NCBI GenBank assembly: GCA_905183005.1
Contig: CAJJDO010000063.1
Span: 142,098 to 206,097 of the forward strand
Length of the DNA stretch: 64,000 bases
Origin: Paramecium pentaurelia
Lineage: Eukaryota; Ciliophora; Oligohymenophorea; Peniculida; Parameciidae
Reading direction: 5' to 3'
Positions 1 to 14,200 of the stretch are shown here, piece by piece. The position numbers and the translations under genes are program-made. How positions within the stretch are numbered: position 1 is the first letter of the stretch; each line of letters opens with the position of its first letter. The notes under the pieces are model-generated. The model did not search any database. It was not told the DNA's origin and was given only the letters and a program-made list of their open reading frames with translations.

Positions 1-1196
1 TTAGAATTTATTATATTATTATCTTATTGAATTTATTTATTTAAATCAAAATCAAAATTAAATTCTTGTTTTTTTTAAATAACTTCTTCAAATTGAATAG
101 GAGAATAACTTAGTTTTTATTAAACTTATTCTTATTATTGTTTAACAATAACAGGATTGTCTAATAGTTCTGGTTAAAACGTTTGTTTATTTATAATTTA
201 AGAGGAAATGGAGGGTATAGGGATATCAACACTAAAAAATTTATCAGAATTTGTAGCTTCCGGTTATTCAAAAATATTTTTTTGAATTTGATCATCATTA
301 ATTTTATGGAAATTTAAATTATAACTGTTGTCTATTAAATATGGTTAAGTTTGAGTATTTAAATGGTTTATATCTTAAAAAGTAGGATTTTGATGTAATT
401 GACTTATTTAATTATTTTATGTTGTTGTTGGTTATAATAGAGTTGTATTAGGATCTTGAACTTTAAAGGCAATTTGTTAATACATTGGGAGTGAAGTAGT
501 TTAATTTTAATTGTTTTAAATTCCTTGAGTTTAAAATTGATTAAATGAGAAAGCCATATCTGAACTTATTGGAATAGAGGGAGAAATACCATTTAAAAAG
601 GGATAGTTCTAATTATCTGGTTAAATTTCTGGAGCTTTTAATATCATTTATCTTTCCAAAGGATCAGTAGGCAATTATTCAGGAGTTATATGATCATATT
701 TTTCAGCTGGGTTGATATTTTAAAATTATTGACTTGATGAAGAAGCGTTTTAAGAATTTTTAACATCCATTAGATCATCAAAATCATTCATATCTCTTGA
801 TTACTTTCTAACAGGTTATTCAACATACCCAAAATATTTTTGCTATTCTCTGTATGAATCTAATCCAGCTTCTTCACTATTAGGAGTTTAACTATCGCCT
901 TATTCAGGAAAGTCATCAAAATCACATATTTTAGAATTTTATTAAGATGTTTCTTGTTATTATGTTTATCCCAATTAAGGAAAAAAATCTTCAATTGGAC
1001 CTTTATCTTTAGAATCATTTTGATTTTCAATATAGAATTATTTAAAAGCATTTGAATATGCATTGCTTTTAGGTGTAATACTCTTTTCATCAAAAGGAAT
1101 GGTCTTCCTATCTTCAGCAGTTTTGAATTAATCTTAATGTTTTGATGTATCAGGAGTATAAAATTGATGATTAGAGACGTTAGAGATTTATGACAT
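1..1196 (-). CDS. Gln/Asn-rich hypothetical protein, C-terminus outside window
   Basis: Reading from ATG at 1196 with TAA/TAG as Gln gives about 398 residues with no in-frame TGA to the window edge, so the C-terminus lies outside. The protein is hydrophilic and of low complexity: it is rich in Gln, Asn, Ser and Asp, with scattered Pro and no Cys-rich, coiled-coil or transmembrane stretch. It begins M-S-Q-I-S-N. I recognise no family. Only 42 bp separate its start from the stop of the upstream Myb gene on the same strand, so its promoter must be very short or lie inside that gene's 3' end. Disordered Q/N-rich proteins are common in ciliates, and function cannot be inferred from composition alone. 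Confidence 0.7.
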
Positions 1197-1238
1197 TTGT
1201 TTAAAAAAAATATTTAATTAACTATATAAAATAGTTAT

Positions 1239-2394
1239 TCATTAATCTTTCTTGTTTTTCTTGAGTGTCTAATATCTTAGTTCATTATCTTCAACCTAAT
1301 CGTTGTAAAAAGTAAATGATTATTTTCTACTCCTTTATCCTTCATTCTCTTATTATTATTGTTATTTTTACTCCAACATTTCTGATTCTTATGCTTTTTC
1401 ATCTTTCTTTGGTACATCTATCAAATCAGATAAGCTCAATTTCCTATTATTTATATACTTTTAATTTCTTGCCCTAGTCCTAAAAAGAGAATATATACAT
1501 TATAAAGTGAAAAAATGATTCATCATTTCCAGGTCTAGATTCTTCATTTAATTAATAATTAATCTTCTATAATTATTATTGTTCTGGTTGAGTTTATTAA
1601 GACTACTATTATTTTAAGGATTGCTGTTATTCAAATTGATTAACTTCAGCAATGGATTAATAAGCATTTTAAATTTATTGAATAGCTATAATCTGATCTT
1701 TTTCTTTATGCAATTCAAAAATTTCTTTAATTAATTCTTCAGGGTAATTTCGATCAACAATATCTTGTATTTTCTTTTGCAGTTTATTTTTTTATTATTG
1801 ATATTTGGTGACTTGATCCTTTGCATTTTAGTGATAACACGAATCAGGTAGATTTAAATCTAAAATACCCTGTTGTAATTGCATTTTAACTTATTATTAT
1901 TATTATTGCAGTTATATCTAATTTGACTCAATTTACATTGAATCTAAGTTTCCTTATATATCATCTTCAGAAATATCTAAATATAATATATTTGTATTAC
2001 CATTAACAGAACCAAATCTTTATCTTTTTTATGTCTAATCCCCTTCTGAATAATGATGTATATTATTTTCAAAAATCTGTTTAATCTCTGAACTCTTAAG
2101 ACCATTAAATTATTTATTAAATTCTTTTTCTAATCTATTGAAAAACTTTTATGCATGAGATCTTAATTCACAAATATGTTAATACCTAATTTAGGCACCA
2201 CTTCTAGTACCAACATATTCTTCAACTTTTTTCCAATTTTTCCCATTAATACTCAACGCTTCTACAAATCTTTAATGTTCATCTTTTGTCCACCTTCCCT
2301 AAACGACTTCCTCCTATACTATCACTTATGTTAAAATTGCTACTTCGCTATCTTCAAAAGATCTTGATTATTTTCTCTTACTTGGCTATGCCAT
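1239..2394 (-). CDS. Single-repeat Myb/SANT DNA-binding protein, SHAQKYF class
   Basis: A 370-residue product is obtained after removing introns 2162-2185 (24 nt) and 1480-1498 (19 nt), which makes the length an exact multiple of three. The N-terminal third holds one Myb/SANT repeat: G-R-W-T-K-D-E-H starts helix 1, N-W-K-K-V lies in helix 2, and helix 3 reads T-R-S-G-A-Q-I-R followed by SHAQKFF. That hallmark defines the SHAQKYF class of single-repeat Myb factors known from plants and amoebae. The first intron splits helix 3 just before SHAQKFF and ends in AAG rather than TAG. It is in frame, so an unspliced form would insert eight residues into the recognition helix. The rest is Gln-rich with coiled-coil potential. 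It is probably a nuclear transcription regulator; its target is unknown. Confidence 0.82.
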
Positions 2395-2425
2395 TATTTG
2401 TAAATTTATTTATATAAATATTAAT

Positions 2426-4286
2426 TCATTATTATCTCTCATTCTATTTTATGTTTAATTCATTTGATTATTATTAATTGTGAGATTTTTACTAAGGAGG
2501 CACATATACCAATTCATAAGATTCTCTTAAATATTTTTCATCATCATTTTGATCTGTTTCTGTTTCTTCTGTTTCCACTACAGGCTTTTCTTATTTATAG
2601 TTCCTTTTCATATCATGTCTTCCTTTATAAAATTTCTATAAATGTTCTTCCTTTTTGTTTCTCCTCTCCATAATTTACTTTTTCTTTTCCTCATCCTTCT
2701 AATTATTTAATCTTTATTATTATTTTTCCTTCTTAATTTTTTTCTCTGCTTCAATGAAATCAGTTTTTGATCTTAACAAAAATTACAATTTAGATTCAGA
2801 TAAATCAATAACTATTTTTTCTAATTACTATATATTCTAATTTTTATTACATTAATAACTTATTTTATAACTTTTGAGTCTATTTATAATCTCTTTCCCA
2901 TTATATCTTAATTTTTTGTTGCTTCTTATTAAATTTCTATTATTTTCTTTCCAATTTTATCCATATCTAAATCTTCACCTTCTGCAAATTATAATTTTGT
3001 TTAATCTACCTTTTCTTAATCTTTCAATTAATTTTATATCTTTAATTATGCTTTCAATTTTCTTTCTTCTGCTTTCAACATTTCTAAATGTTCATCTTAT
3101 TCATTTTTTAATTTTTATTCTAATTTCTCTAATTCCCTCTTCTTTTATTCAATATCTTCCTCTGCATCTCTTTAATTTTAGATATTTCTCAAATTACCCT
3201 CTTCAATATTGTTAAGGATCTCTATAACCAAATCAGCCATTCTTTCTTATTATCTTTCTGCCTCAATTTATTCCTAAGTTTATTTTTATTCTTCTCTCTA
3301 ATCTACTCCTGTAACAAAAAATTAATTCTTTTATTCATTTTATTGATTAGAAAATAAGTTAATATCTTTTTTTTCAAATTCTGAAAATTTTGTTTTGTAT
3401 GTATCCTAAAATTCATTATAAAATTTAGAATTACTTTAATTTTTTCTAAAAATTATCTATATTTATCTAATTTTTCAAATTCTTCTCCATATTTTGTCTT
3501 TTATAACTTTAATCTATCTATTTAAGCTAATATTTTAGCTACTTCAGTTTTAACTTCATCTTTTTTTTTAGATTCTCTATCAGCTTAATAAGCAGCTTAA
3601 TCAGCTTAATATTTCACTTCATTCATAAACTTTTTCACTAATTCACAATCATTTTTAAAATATAATCTTCTTGCTCTTAATGATTCTTATTCATTCTTTA
3701 TAAAATCTTCTAATCTTTCAGTTTCTTCTTTCTTGGTCATAATATTTAAATTAGCTAAACATATTTCTCTTTTTTTTTCAATAAAATCTGTAATTGTTTC
3801 TCTTTTTTCTCTTAATATTGATTTAATTCGATATTTCTTCTTTTTCATTTCTTATAATTCAAAATCTTTCTTTTTATCTTCTTTTCCATATATAGTTTTT
3901 CTAGCTTCATCATCTCTATATTCCATTAATTTTGGATTAAAATGTTTGATGTGTTAAGCTATTTCATCTATTTTTTATGGTTAATTAGGATCTCTCATTT
4001 TAGCTTCATTGGCAAACATCTCATCTCTTTCTTATGCTAATTTATTTGCTATTTTAAATATAAGTAAATTTATACTTTGATCTTCTAATTTTTATAACAG
4101 TCCAAATCTTGTTGATTTAGCACTTGTTTAATATAATTTTTAAGTATGTGGAACTTGTTTTTGTTCTTCATCATCATCATTATATCCAGAATTACGTTCT
4201 TTTTCCAACTTTTATAGAAACTTTTTAGAATCTAACTCAAATTGAAATGGATTTTCTTCTTATGTTTATTATTATGCTTAATTCAT
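2426..4286 (-). CDS. CFAP100/CCDC37-like ciliary coiled-coil protein (DUF4200 type)
   Basis: 602 residues after removing introns 3406-3434 (29 nt) and 2828-2850 (23 nt); length is an exact multiple of three. The protein is almost entirely charged helix. Residues about 155-270 resemble the DUF4200 coiled coil of CFAP100/CFAP73: a stretch starting I-L-R-E-K-R-E-T-I, then K-K-E-E-T-E-R-L-E, then a C-D/E-rich helix. In Chlamydomonas the CFAP100-CFAP73 pair modifies inner dynein arms, so an axonemal location is inferred. The C-terminus is basic, then acidic, ending Q-Q. The call rests on helix pattern and local similarity rather than a unique motif; another DUF4200 member (CCDC38, CCDC42) is possible. 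Confidence 0.6.
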
Positions 4287-4464
4287 ATTAAATAAATAAA
4301 AAATAATTATGAAAATTAGAATATTTAAAGCAAAATGTTTATTATCAATATTGGATATAATAAGAATAATTTAGTAAATTGTTTGAAATACATAATATGT
4401 GGAATTAGTTTGAAAAAAAAATCAATTTTTAAGAATAAATAATTTAATTTAACTGCTAATAAAA

Positions 4465-6605
4465 ATGTCTAATTAACCATTTCAAGTATATTTGAGAATC
4501 AAACCTTTGTTGGAAAGCAGGTAAAATGTGAATACTTATTAGTTTAGTATAGAAACTTTAATTGAAGATTTGAATGACAATAAAATTGTAATTAGAAAAG
4601 ATGGTAAAAATAGTAAATCCTTTGTTTTTGATAAAATATTCAGTGGTGTTCAAAATAATGAGGATATTTTTGATCAATCATTAAGAGTATATATATATTA
4701 AAAATAACAGCATAATCTGGATCACTTTGTTGAAGGTTATAACACAACAATATTAGCATATGGTATAACTGGTTCAGGTAAAACTCATACAATTTTTGGA
4801 AACGAGAAAGATGAAGGATTGTCATTTAAATGCATTAATTATCTGGTGAACAGAATGAAATACATGAGGTTAATAAACTCGATATTATTGATTAGTCCTG
4901 AAGCTAATGTCTAAATGGAGATGAGTTTTATAGAAGTTTACAATGAAACCATAAGAGATCTCATGTCAGACTAACCAAAACCTCTTATGATTATGTAAGA
5001 CAATTAAAAGGGATCTTATATTTAAGGTTTATAAGCAATTAAAATTAACAGCATAAATGATGTATTGTTTAGTAATATATAAACAATTAGGTGAAAGAAG
5101 GCATAAATATTGCAAATTAAAATCGAAGTTTGGCTTAAACTATATACAATGTTTATTCATCAAGATCACATGCATTAATACAATTTAATTTATCTTATTG
5201 TTTTGAAGGGTATTGTCATATATTTCTTATCATTTAGGTAAACCATAACACCAAAACTTTTTATTGTTGATCTTGCAGGATCAGAGAGGGTTTATTAAGA
5301 TTAAAAGAGTAAGAATTAATAGGAGGGTTCCAATATCAATAGATCTCTTTTGGCTTTGAGCAATTGTTTGACTATTTTATCAGATAAATCCAAGAAAAAT
5401 TAACATATTCCATATAGAAATTCAAAATTAACTAGATTATTACAAGATTCTTTAGGTGGCAATACTAGAACAATAATGATTTCTTGCATATAATAAAATA
5501 AATGTCAATATGATGAAATATTAAACACACTCTAATATAGTAGTAGAGCTACTCAAATAAAAAAGTAAGTTTAAAAGTCTTTGCATTAATAAATAAGTGA
5601 AGAAAAGATCCTTATTCTACCTAATATTAGTGATTCTGAAATGAGTACTAAACAACTGTATTTAACCAAAATCTATAATGACATTTATAGTAATATTGAA
5701 GAATATCATGAAATTAATAATTCACTTATTGAAATACAAAATAATATTCTTTAAAATCAATATCAAATAGAGGAAATTTATTCAATGAGTTTGTAAAACA
5801 ATTAAAATTCAATTAATGATGATTAAATGTATCATAATCTTATGATAGCCTAAAAATAAAACTAAGAATTAGAATAATAATTACAAAATGCATTAAAAGT
5901 TAATTTAAAATAAAAACAACTTTAGAAATCCTTATTGCTTTAAATAACTGAAGAATAATAATAATATATTGATTATTGGAAATTAAAATATGAGGAATCA
6001 TAAAAAGAAATATAAGAATTAAAATAAGTTCTGTAATCTAAAGTATTATTATTATATATATATCCTATAGAATGATGATATACAATCAAAAGATTCTCAA
6101 ATTTAGTAGTAATAGTTATTTTTAGATTAAATAAAGACAAAAAATCCATCATTGTATACAACTAATAATGACTCTGATTGTTCATATCCTTCATCATTTG
6201 CCTCATCTACAAGTACTTCGTAAATCAAAAAGAAATCATCGTTAACTCATTTAAATACTCAAAACACTTTATCTTAATAGTCTTAATTATTTGACATGAT
6301 TGATCGTCCAAGATTTTCAAATTTATCTCATATTAAATAAATATTAGCTTCAAGAGAGCGTTCTCCAGTAAACTCAATATTTAGATAATCTCCAATAAGA
6401 TCCCCTCTTAGAAAGAAACCATCAATTCGAAATATAAGTAAGAAAATTATTTATCTAAGCTTCTATATCGAAAGTAGAGTAATCAGAAATCTCACAGATT
6501 TCCTCAATAAAAAAGTCTAGACTTATAAATGATCCACAAATAACCACCATCAACTTATATGGAAGTTAGTATATCAATTTAATAGACAAAGAAAATATTT
6601 CATGA
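4465..6605 (+). CDS. Kinesin with N-terminal motor domain
   Basis: 660 residues after removing six introns at 4687-4710, about 4869-4895, 5072-5100, 5210-5237, 6043-6070 and 6438-6459; the remainder is an exact multiple of three. The motor occupies roughly residues 5-345. It has the P-loop GITGSGKT, switch I ending SSRSHA, switch II DLAGSE, and the late motor motif HIPYRNSKLTRLLQDSLGG. A Gln/Glu-rich helical stalk and a Ser-rich tail follow, so the motor is N-terminal and plus-end movement on microtubules is expected. I cannot assign the subfamily. Two of the introns end in AAG and are needed to restore the frame at SSRSHA and in the tail. Confidence 0.93.
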
Positions 6606-7557
6606 TATTATTATATTTATAACTTAAATATAAATCATTTATTGTATGTTATCAATAAGTTATGTTCAATTAGGAAAAACATCCATATTTATAATATAGA
6701 ATAATTCAATTATTTGATATGTTAATATTCTTGCTTATGAATAATTTATACATTTAGGATAATATTAAATAATTATAAGAGCTTTATAAAAATAATTATA
6801 TTCATTTTTTAAAGAAAATAAAAACCTAACAACACAAAGTTTTTTTGTTGATTATGTGAAATATCTCTGTATTTCAGATTTTGAAATTTTCTAGCTAATT
6901 ACTAGAATAATAATTCTTATTTAAAATATTAAATTTTTTGTTCTAGATAATAAAATTATTATTAATATTGGTTATCATTTTGATTAATATTAATACATAT
7001 TGTTCTTGTAAAATAGTTTTGCTCATTCAAATATGATAATAATTGATAATGATTAGAAGAATGCATAGGGTTTATTTTTGAATTGAAAATTAAAATCAAC
7101 AAAATCAACAAGCTAATTATATATTAATCCGTATTCATAATAAAAATTAGAAATATTTATGTATGCATTTAATAATTAAATTTTTATAATCACTAATTTT
7201 TCCATAAGAATTTAATTCTTAAAATATTGATATATACTTCTTTTATTTGCTTTTTCTTTATTCTTCCTCTATTTCATTATCTCATTCTAAAATAAATTTG
7301 TCGCTAAAATATAAATTCAAATTTCATCCTTTGATTCATTATTTTAGAAATTTCATATAAAGAATGAATTTGAGGATAAATTAGGGGATAGAAATACTTC
7401 TTGGACTTATTATAAATGAAACTGTTTAAAATGTTGAAAAATAAATAGGATTAGATATTATTGTAACCATTCTTAATCGTATAGAAATCGCTAAATTTAA
7501 CTATTAATTAAATAATAAATGAATAGCAGCTAAAAAATTAGAAAGGGATCTCGTAAC
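6606..7557. other. AT-rich intergenic region
   Basis: About 950 bp between two plus-strand genes, almost pure A/T. Small open frames occur on both strands (for example about 84 codons on the minus strand near 7040-7290), but none shows a domain, intron-exon structure or plausible composition. I see no supported gene. The HTH gene's promoter presumably lies near 7450-7557. Confidence 0.5.
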
Positions 7558-8227
7558 ATGAAGTATGAATAATATTTCACCTTTAGGTATAAGAAGATTT
7601 CACAAGAATAAAGGACTTAAATAGTAAATGAATTAACAAAGAATGGAAAGACTTTGAAGGAAGTAAATAAACATATTTTATAAAATAGGTTTCTGAAGAA
7701 ACTTAATTGAAACCTTCTACTGTTAAAGCTATATTGTAAGTCTATTTAAAGGAAGGTAGAATTGGCAAGAAATCAACTCGAGATAGAAAGGTGAAATTGT
7801 TAAACACCACAGTAATTGCTTTGATTGACAAAACAAAGTAAAATATTTTTATATGTTATTTAAAAGAAACAGTGATCATGCTATAGAGAATCTTTAGTTT
7901 ATTCATCCTATGATCAAAATAAATTAATAATCATCTGAAATATCACATAATGGTTAGACCCTAGCTGAAACTTAATAGAAGCTTGATTAATACTCAAAAT
8001 AACTTATGATGTCTTAAGTTAAAGACTTTTTAAGGGAAAAGAAAAAAGAAATATTAGAATAGTTAGTCAATCCATTAGCTAAACAGAATTTTCTAAATTA
8101 ACTTGCCCAATTTGAAGTTGCTGAATAATTACCTTTTCAGGAATTAAAAAAGGAGCATTTACAAGTAGAGGATGAATAATTCGTAGAAAAGATTACATAA
8201 CATCTAAAATCTAAAGTAAAACTATGA
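7558..8227 (+). CDS. Small helix-turn-helix protein, transposase-type DNA-binding fold
   Basis: 204 residues after removing introns 7663-7688 (26 nt) and 7838-7866 (29 nt, ending AAAG). Residues about 12-70 form a homeodomain-like helix-turn-helix: E-Q-R-T-Q-I-V-N-E-L, then L-K-E-V-S-E-E-T, the turn, K-P-S-T-V-K-A-I-L, and a basic tail K-S-T-R-D-R-K. The pattern resembles the N-terminal DNA-binding domain of Tc1/IS630-type transposases, but no DDE domain follows; the remaining residues are a Gln/Lys/Glu-rich helical region. It may be a domesticated DNA-binding domain or simply a ciliate HTH factor. The start was chosen because upstream frames contain TGA. Confidence 0.6.
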
Positions 8228-8257
8228 TATTAAAAATACATATGTTTTATATATAAA

Positions 8258-11200
8258 TCATAATAAACTAGTTGTTCTTGGTTATTCGTATAATGATATT
8301 ATTTATCCATTTTAATAACCAATAATAAGAACTCTATGAGTATTCACTATAATTATAATAATGAATGATAATACATTGTATAAATTAACCACATGAAATT
8401 TGGGAAGTTAAAAATTCTAAATTTTTGGTATTAATTAATTCTTTGACTTTTCTCAATTAATTAGTCTCCATTTTAATTTCCATATCCTCTAATTTGTATT
8501 TCTTGAGACAATACTAATTAAAATCATCTGTCTTTTTTAATTAGATAATTGAAGTAATAAATATTGTACCATCATATGTAAGGATTAACTAATTATAAGA
8601 TATAATTATTACAATTTCAGGTGAATACTCATTAAGAACATTAATAGATATAATATGATCTAATAATTCTCTGGATAGGAATAGTTCCCCTTATAAAGTG
8701 TATATAATCAACTATTTGGATTAAGAAATTAAAATAAATCCAGATGGATGAATTTTAATTTAAAGACAATCATTAATAGAAGTTTCAATTAATTTTAAGA
8801 ATGCTCCTTTAATTGTATGTATAAGGATATCTCCTTTAAGATCATAACTTAAAATAATTTGTAAAATCTAATTAACTTATATAATTGACACTTCGTTTTG
8901 ATGTCCATATAATATAAATTCTGGTTAATGTGATAATGTCCATTCCCAAACTGATATTCTTGTATCTCTACTTCCACATAATAATTATGTTGAACTTTTG
9001 CCTAAACAAGTAACAACTTTAGTATGAAATAAAACAGAACATGTTAATTTAAGATCTTTTAGAGAATATACTTTAACAGAATTATCAGTATATCCACCTA
9101 CTACTAAAGAATCATCAAATAATAAGAATATGTTATCTTGATTAAATTTTAATTGTTTAATTTCTTAATTTCCAAAATCTTTTGGTATTTTATGACTTGT
9201 TATTCTATGTTCTACATTAAAAACATGAATTTCTTATTCATTTGTTATTAATACCAAATATTTATCATTACAAAATAATTGATCAATATCTATATTTTAT
9301 TTATTTATCATTAAAGTAATTTATTTAAGTTACAATAATGGATTTTAATCATTCAATTTTGAATATTATTTTATTGGATGATCTTTCTTAAATAATTATT
9401 AAGGTGTTTATCCATAATAATAAACTTAAGTAATATATTATTCTTTTAAAACTTCATCATCAGTTTTCTCTAATAATGACTATACGTAATTACTATAAGT
9501 TAATCTATGATATAAATTATTGTATTTTTAAGCATTCATTCCACTTTTATATCCAAATATTAAATCAATCCAATTATGTAAATTAAAACTTACATAATCA
9601 CTTTCTAAAACTAATCTATTTACAAATATCATCTCTTCTGGACTATTAGTATGAATAAATTAAGGTAATGTTACATCACTAACTACTGTTCCAGATTAAA
9701 GTTATCCTAAATCAAATTTATTTTTATTTTTTAAAAACTCACTAAAGTAGAAAAACTCTGGAATTAATTCTTTAACATCACTGCTTGAATTTGTAACAGA
9801 ATGCCATTATTATTCTAAAGAATGAAATAATCTATCTGCTTTATCAAATCTTCCAGATTATAATTCTTAATGAAGTGATGCAAATGGTTCCATTCTCATT
9901 AAAAAACTCATTACAATTGCACTATGTGAATAATGGGTTCCATAAATAAAATACATATTCATATCTTCTGGATTTGCTTACTTAAATCTTTCTAAAAAGT
10001 TTTCCAATCTCTTTTAATTTATTGCTCCTATTGGAATATCAAGTTTTCTAAAATGTTCTTTATTTTAAATATCGAAATCTACATAATTTGATATAACCCA
10101 TGGAAATATTGGATATTAATTTAAATCATTATATGTTCTCCCTCCATATTTATTAACTTCAATCAAATATTAGAAATTTGTAATATCTCCTCTTCTCCAT
10201 TTTTCAATTATACCACTCTTTTTAAATTATTCAATTGGATTCATTATTACATTACATTACTATGATAAAACTTTCATAACTGTTTGTCTTTATCCAAAAA
10301 GATTAAATAAATATGTTTTATTATTATTGGTAAATAATTCAATGGCTACTGGTTAGGCCAAATAACTTCTTGGAAATACTTCTTTTATTTAAGATAAAGG
10401 AATCAATTTTTATTTTTCTGTCTTTAATAGACTATCTTTTTAAAATTTATATTAAACATCTTAAAATTGAATATCTAAACCAAAATTCTCAAACATAAAA
10501 TATTCATTTGTTATTCTTATTTTTCCTCTATAAAAACCTCTTTATGTTATTAATTCTGCCATAAATCTTTAATTTTCATTATTTATAAATTTATCCTTCT
10601 ATTATATAATTTATTATGCACCATATAAATCACTAAAAATACTTTATGCTGTTTTATTTAGTTATATATGTTCATATGTCTTTTTTTATTTAGCAAATAC
10701 TTTCAAAAACATTTTCCTTCTCATACTATCTTCATAACTATTAATTGAATATCTTTCTTTTCCTAATAATTATAAAAATGATTCTAAATTTTCATGATTC
10801 AATTATTCATATAAATGTGCATCTCCATAATTCATAAAATACCACAATCCTCTTTTATGAGTGTTTTATTTATAATGTTATTTAACTTTAAATTGAATTA
10901 TAAGTTATTTTATAATTAATTCATTTTCAAACTTTTATATAATTTATAAAAACTCTTATCTATATTAATTAAATAAATTAGATGATATTTTTGGAAAATC
11001 AGATAATTATTATTGATTCTAAGATATTGATAATGTTGATTATTAATTATTTAAATTAATTGAAGAAATATCCATTTGATCAACATTTTAATTCTGTAAT
11101 GAATAAATATTTAATAATATGCTTAATTCTTAAACAAATTAGATTTATCTAAATGAATATAATTTAATATAAACACAAGTTTTATTAATTATATCTTTTT

Positions 11201-14200
11201 ATTCTTTAAAAAATTCTAAATATTTGAATAGTGAATTCACTTTACTAATAAGATCTAAGAATTTCTTAGCATCATTACTCAATTTATCATTTTATTAAAT
11301 TGCAGATTATATTTATTAACTTTATTAATTAAATTAAGTAATTATCTAATAAGCTCTATTATTTATTTCTTCAATAGGTGTATAGATTGATAATTATTCT
11401 ATATTAATCTTTGTTGATAATTAATCTATATAATTTTGTATATTGTTTGATTCAATAATTGACCAAAGAGATTAAAAATTCAAAAAGTTATCAAATTTAA
11501 ATTTAATTAATGTAAAAATATCATAAAGTTCTTCAGAATATGAATATTATTAAGATAACAATTAGAATTTTAATACATGATATAAATGTATATCCTAAAA
11601 ATATTTATCATATTGAGTTAATTAATATTCACCTAATACAGATTATTTAAATTTTTACACCAATGATGATTTTTATGATTTTATCTTAATTTTCTTAATT
11701 TTCATTTATAAATTAGGTATCTGATCATTATTTATTAAAGTTTAAGAATTATGTTGAAATTCAGATTTTGATTTATCTGTTAATAATTTCTTCCAAATCA
11801 TCAATAATTATTTAGCTTCCTTACTTGTAATCAATAGTTCCAAAGAATAAAATAAAATAAAGAGTACTACTCCCATTACACCTCCATTTGGATAAATATA
11901 TTTTTTAGATGCTTCATTTTATTAAAAACTAAAAAAGGATTTTGGATCATATTCATAATATCCTATAAATTCTGTATCAAGATAAAATGAATATAATTTA
12001 TCTTATTTTTCCAAATAAGTGACATATTCATAAAATACTTTAACAAATAATTCAGGATCACTTAATATCATATCTTAATTTTATGCTAATGAAGTAGGCA
12101 ATAACATAAATAAATCTAATAATGCAATTTCTGCTTTTGGATTTTATTTATTATTATTATTATTTTAAAGTAATAAAATTGTCAATATAACTTTCATAAA
12201 TTAATTATTTTGTTATTGTACCATATTAAATAATTTTAATATTTTTTTGGCAGAAAAATCTATGTTGTCTATGTGATGTATTACAATATAATTGATTAAA
12301 GTTTAACCAGTCTCTATATTAATTAATTCTCTAATAAAGTTCATAATTTCTTTATGATTACATAATGTATTCATAAAGACTTTAAATTCTAAAGATTATA
12401 AAAAAAATTCAATTATCAATTATTTAGTTTCAATATTATAGAATGAAAAGTGTGATAATAATAAATTTAATACTTCTTTTTCTAAATTCAACTCTTATTT
12501 TAAGACCAAACTTGATAACTAATCTAAATAAATATAAATATTATACATTAATTAATACTTAAAATGTTTATTAACGACAAATTAAATTATTACTTAATTC
12601 AAATAAAATATAATTTATTTTATTAAATAAAGATTTTATAGCACTATATTCTTTTGTTTTTTATTATTATTATGAATTTTTAGCTTATTAAAGTTCTAAT
12701 AATTTATATTCATAATTAATTTAATGAACTTGTACTTTTACTAAAATATCCATTAATGGACCTAATAATTAATCATCTAAAATGTTTTAATTAATCATTT
12801 CAATAATTACACCATAAATTATTTTAAAAATAACCTATAAAATAGTATCTTCATTCTCCATCTTTAAAGCAAATTGACTTTACATAACATCTAATAATGA
12901 TTCCTTTTATGCTGTTTGATTACCTTATCTAATATCTGTTAATAACTCTAAAATTAATGTATTTTATGGCTTTCTAACTATAAAACCTAACATAACTACT
13001 AAATCATTTATTGTTTTTAAAGTTAGATGATTTAATATCAAAATAATTTCGTTTTTTAAAATTTATAATTTTTCACTTGAAGCATTCTTTTTATCTCTAA
13101 TTATCATCTATATTGGTAGGATTTGATCATTACTAAATTACATTTAAAAAAAAGGATTATACATAAGGTATAATATACATTTAATTAAAATCTTTCTAGT
13201 TTAATTATAGATTAATTGATCTCCTTTATTATCTTCATAAGATATTAATTAGACTTATAAAATATAATACAAAATCTGTACTTAATCTTTAAAATAAGTG
13301 AATAATTCTTCATTATTTTATAATTATTCAAATAAATAAGAGTAGAGATATAAGAGAATATCATATTAACAATATTACCAAAATTCAAATTCATGATATA
13401 TACACATACAATCTTATTTTAATACTTAAATTATTTAACATTATAACAAAGAATTATAGAAATTAAGTATTTACTATAATAATTAAATTGAACATCCTTA
13501 TGTTTTCATATGAACTGTTAATAAATATCCTAAGACTTTAATGCCTTTATATTAAGAATCAGATCTCAAATAATTTTAGATTGAATTATCATCACCAAAT
13601 TTTTATATTATTGTATTAAGTAATTACAAAACACTAATAACACATTAAGGATCATTCAAAATATGTAATGGGAAAAAAAGAATATCTAAATTACCATAAG
13701 ATTTCATAACATCAAGCAAAGTTGTATTTTCTAAGAATAATACATTTTTAGAATTTTAATTGGAAACATCTAATGAATTTAAGCTTTTTCTTTATTAAAA
13801 TAATTTTCCCATTAATTTTGATATTGTTGTTTATTTTTATCTTCTTCCCCTTAACATTAAATATTAACAATTTTCAATAAAAACTTAATTATTTTAATGT
13901 AATAGTCCATCAAATGATAAGTCTTGTTTTTAGGATTGAGTATTTAAATATAATAAAATTCTACCTTTAATTTACATTTTAAGTAATTATGAAAATAAAA
14001 CAGAATTATTTTAGGATTTCTTCTCTAAAATATACATATCTTCAGCATTTATATTTTAATCTAAAATATAAAGCAGTCTCATTTCACCTCTAAAAGAATC
14101 ACTAAGAGATTCATAATCATTTAATTTTGCACCAACAGCAAAGAAATTTAAAACTGGTATTTAAAAATTATCAAATTAATCTGCTTATCTTGCCAAAACA

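Noticed and set aside
2464..3957. Several short plus-strand hydrophobic frames
   Set aside because: They are antisense shadows of the CFAP100-like gene.
7040..7300. Minus-strand frame of about 84 codons in the gap before the HTH gene
   Set aside because: Low-complexity translation of A/T-rich sequence, with no domain or intron evidence. With TGA as the only stop, frames of this length are expected by chance.
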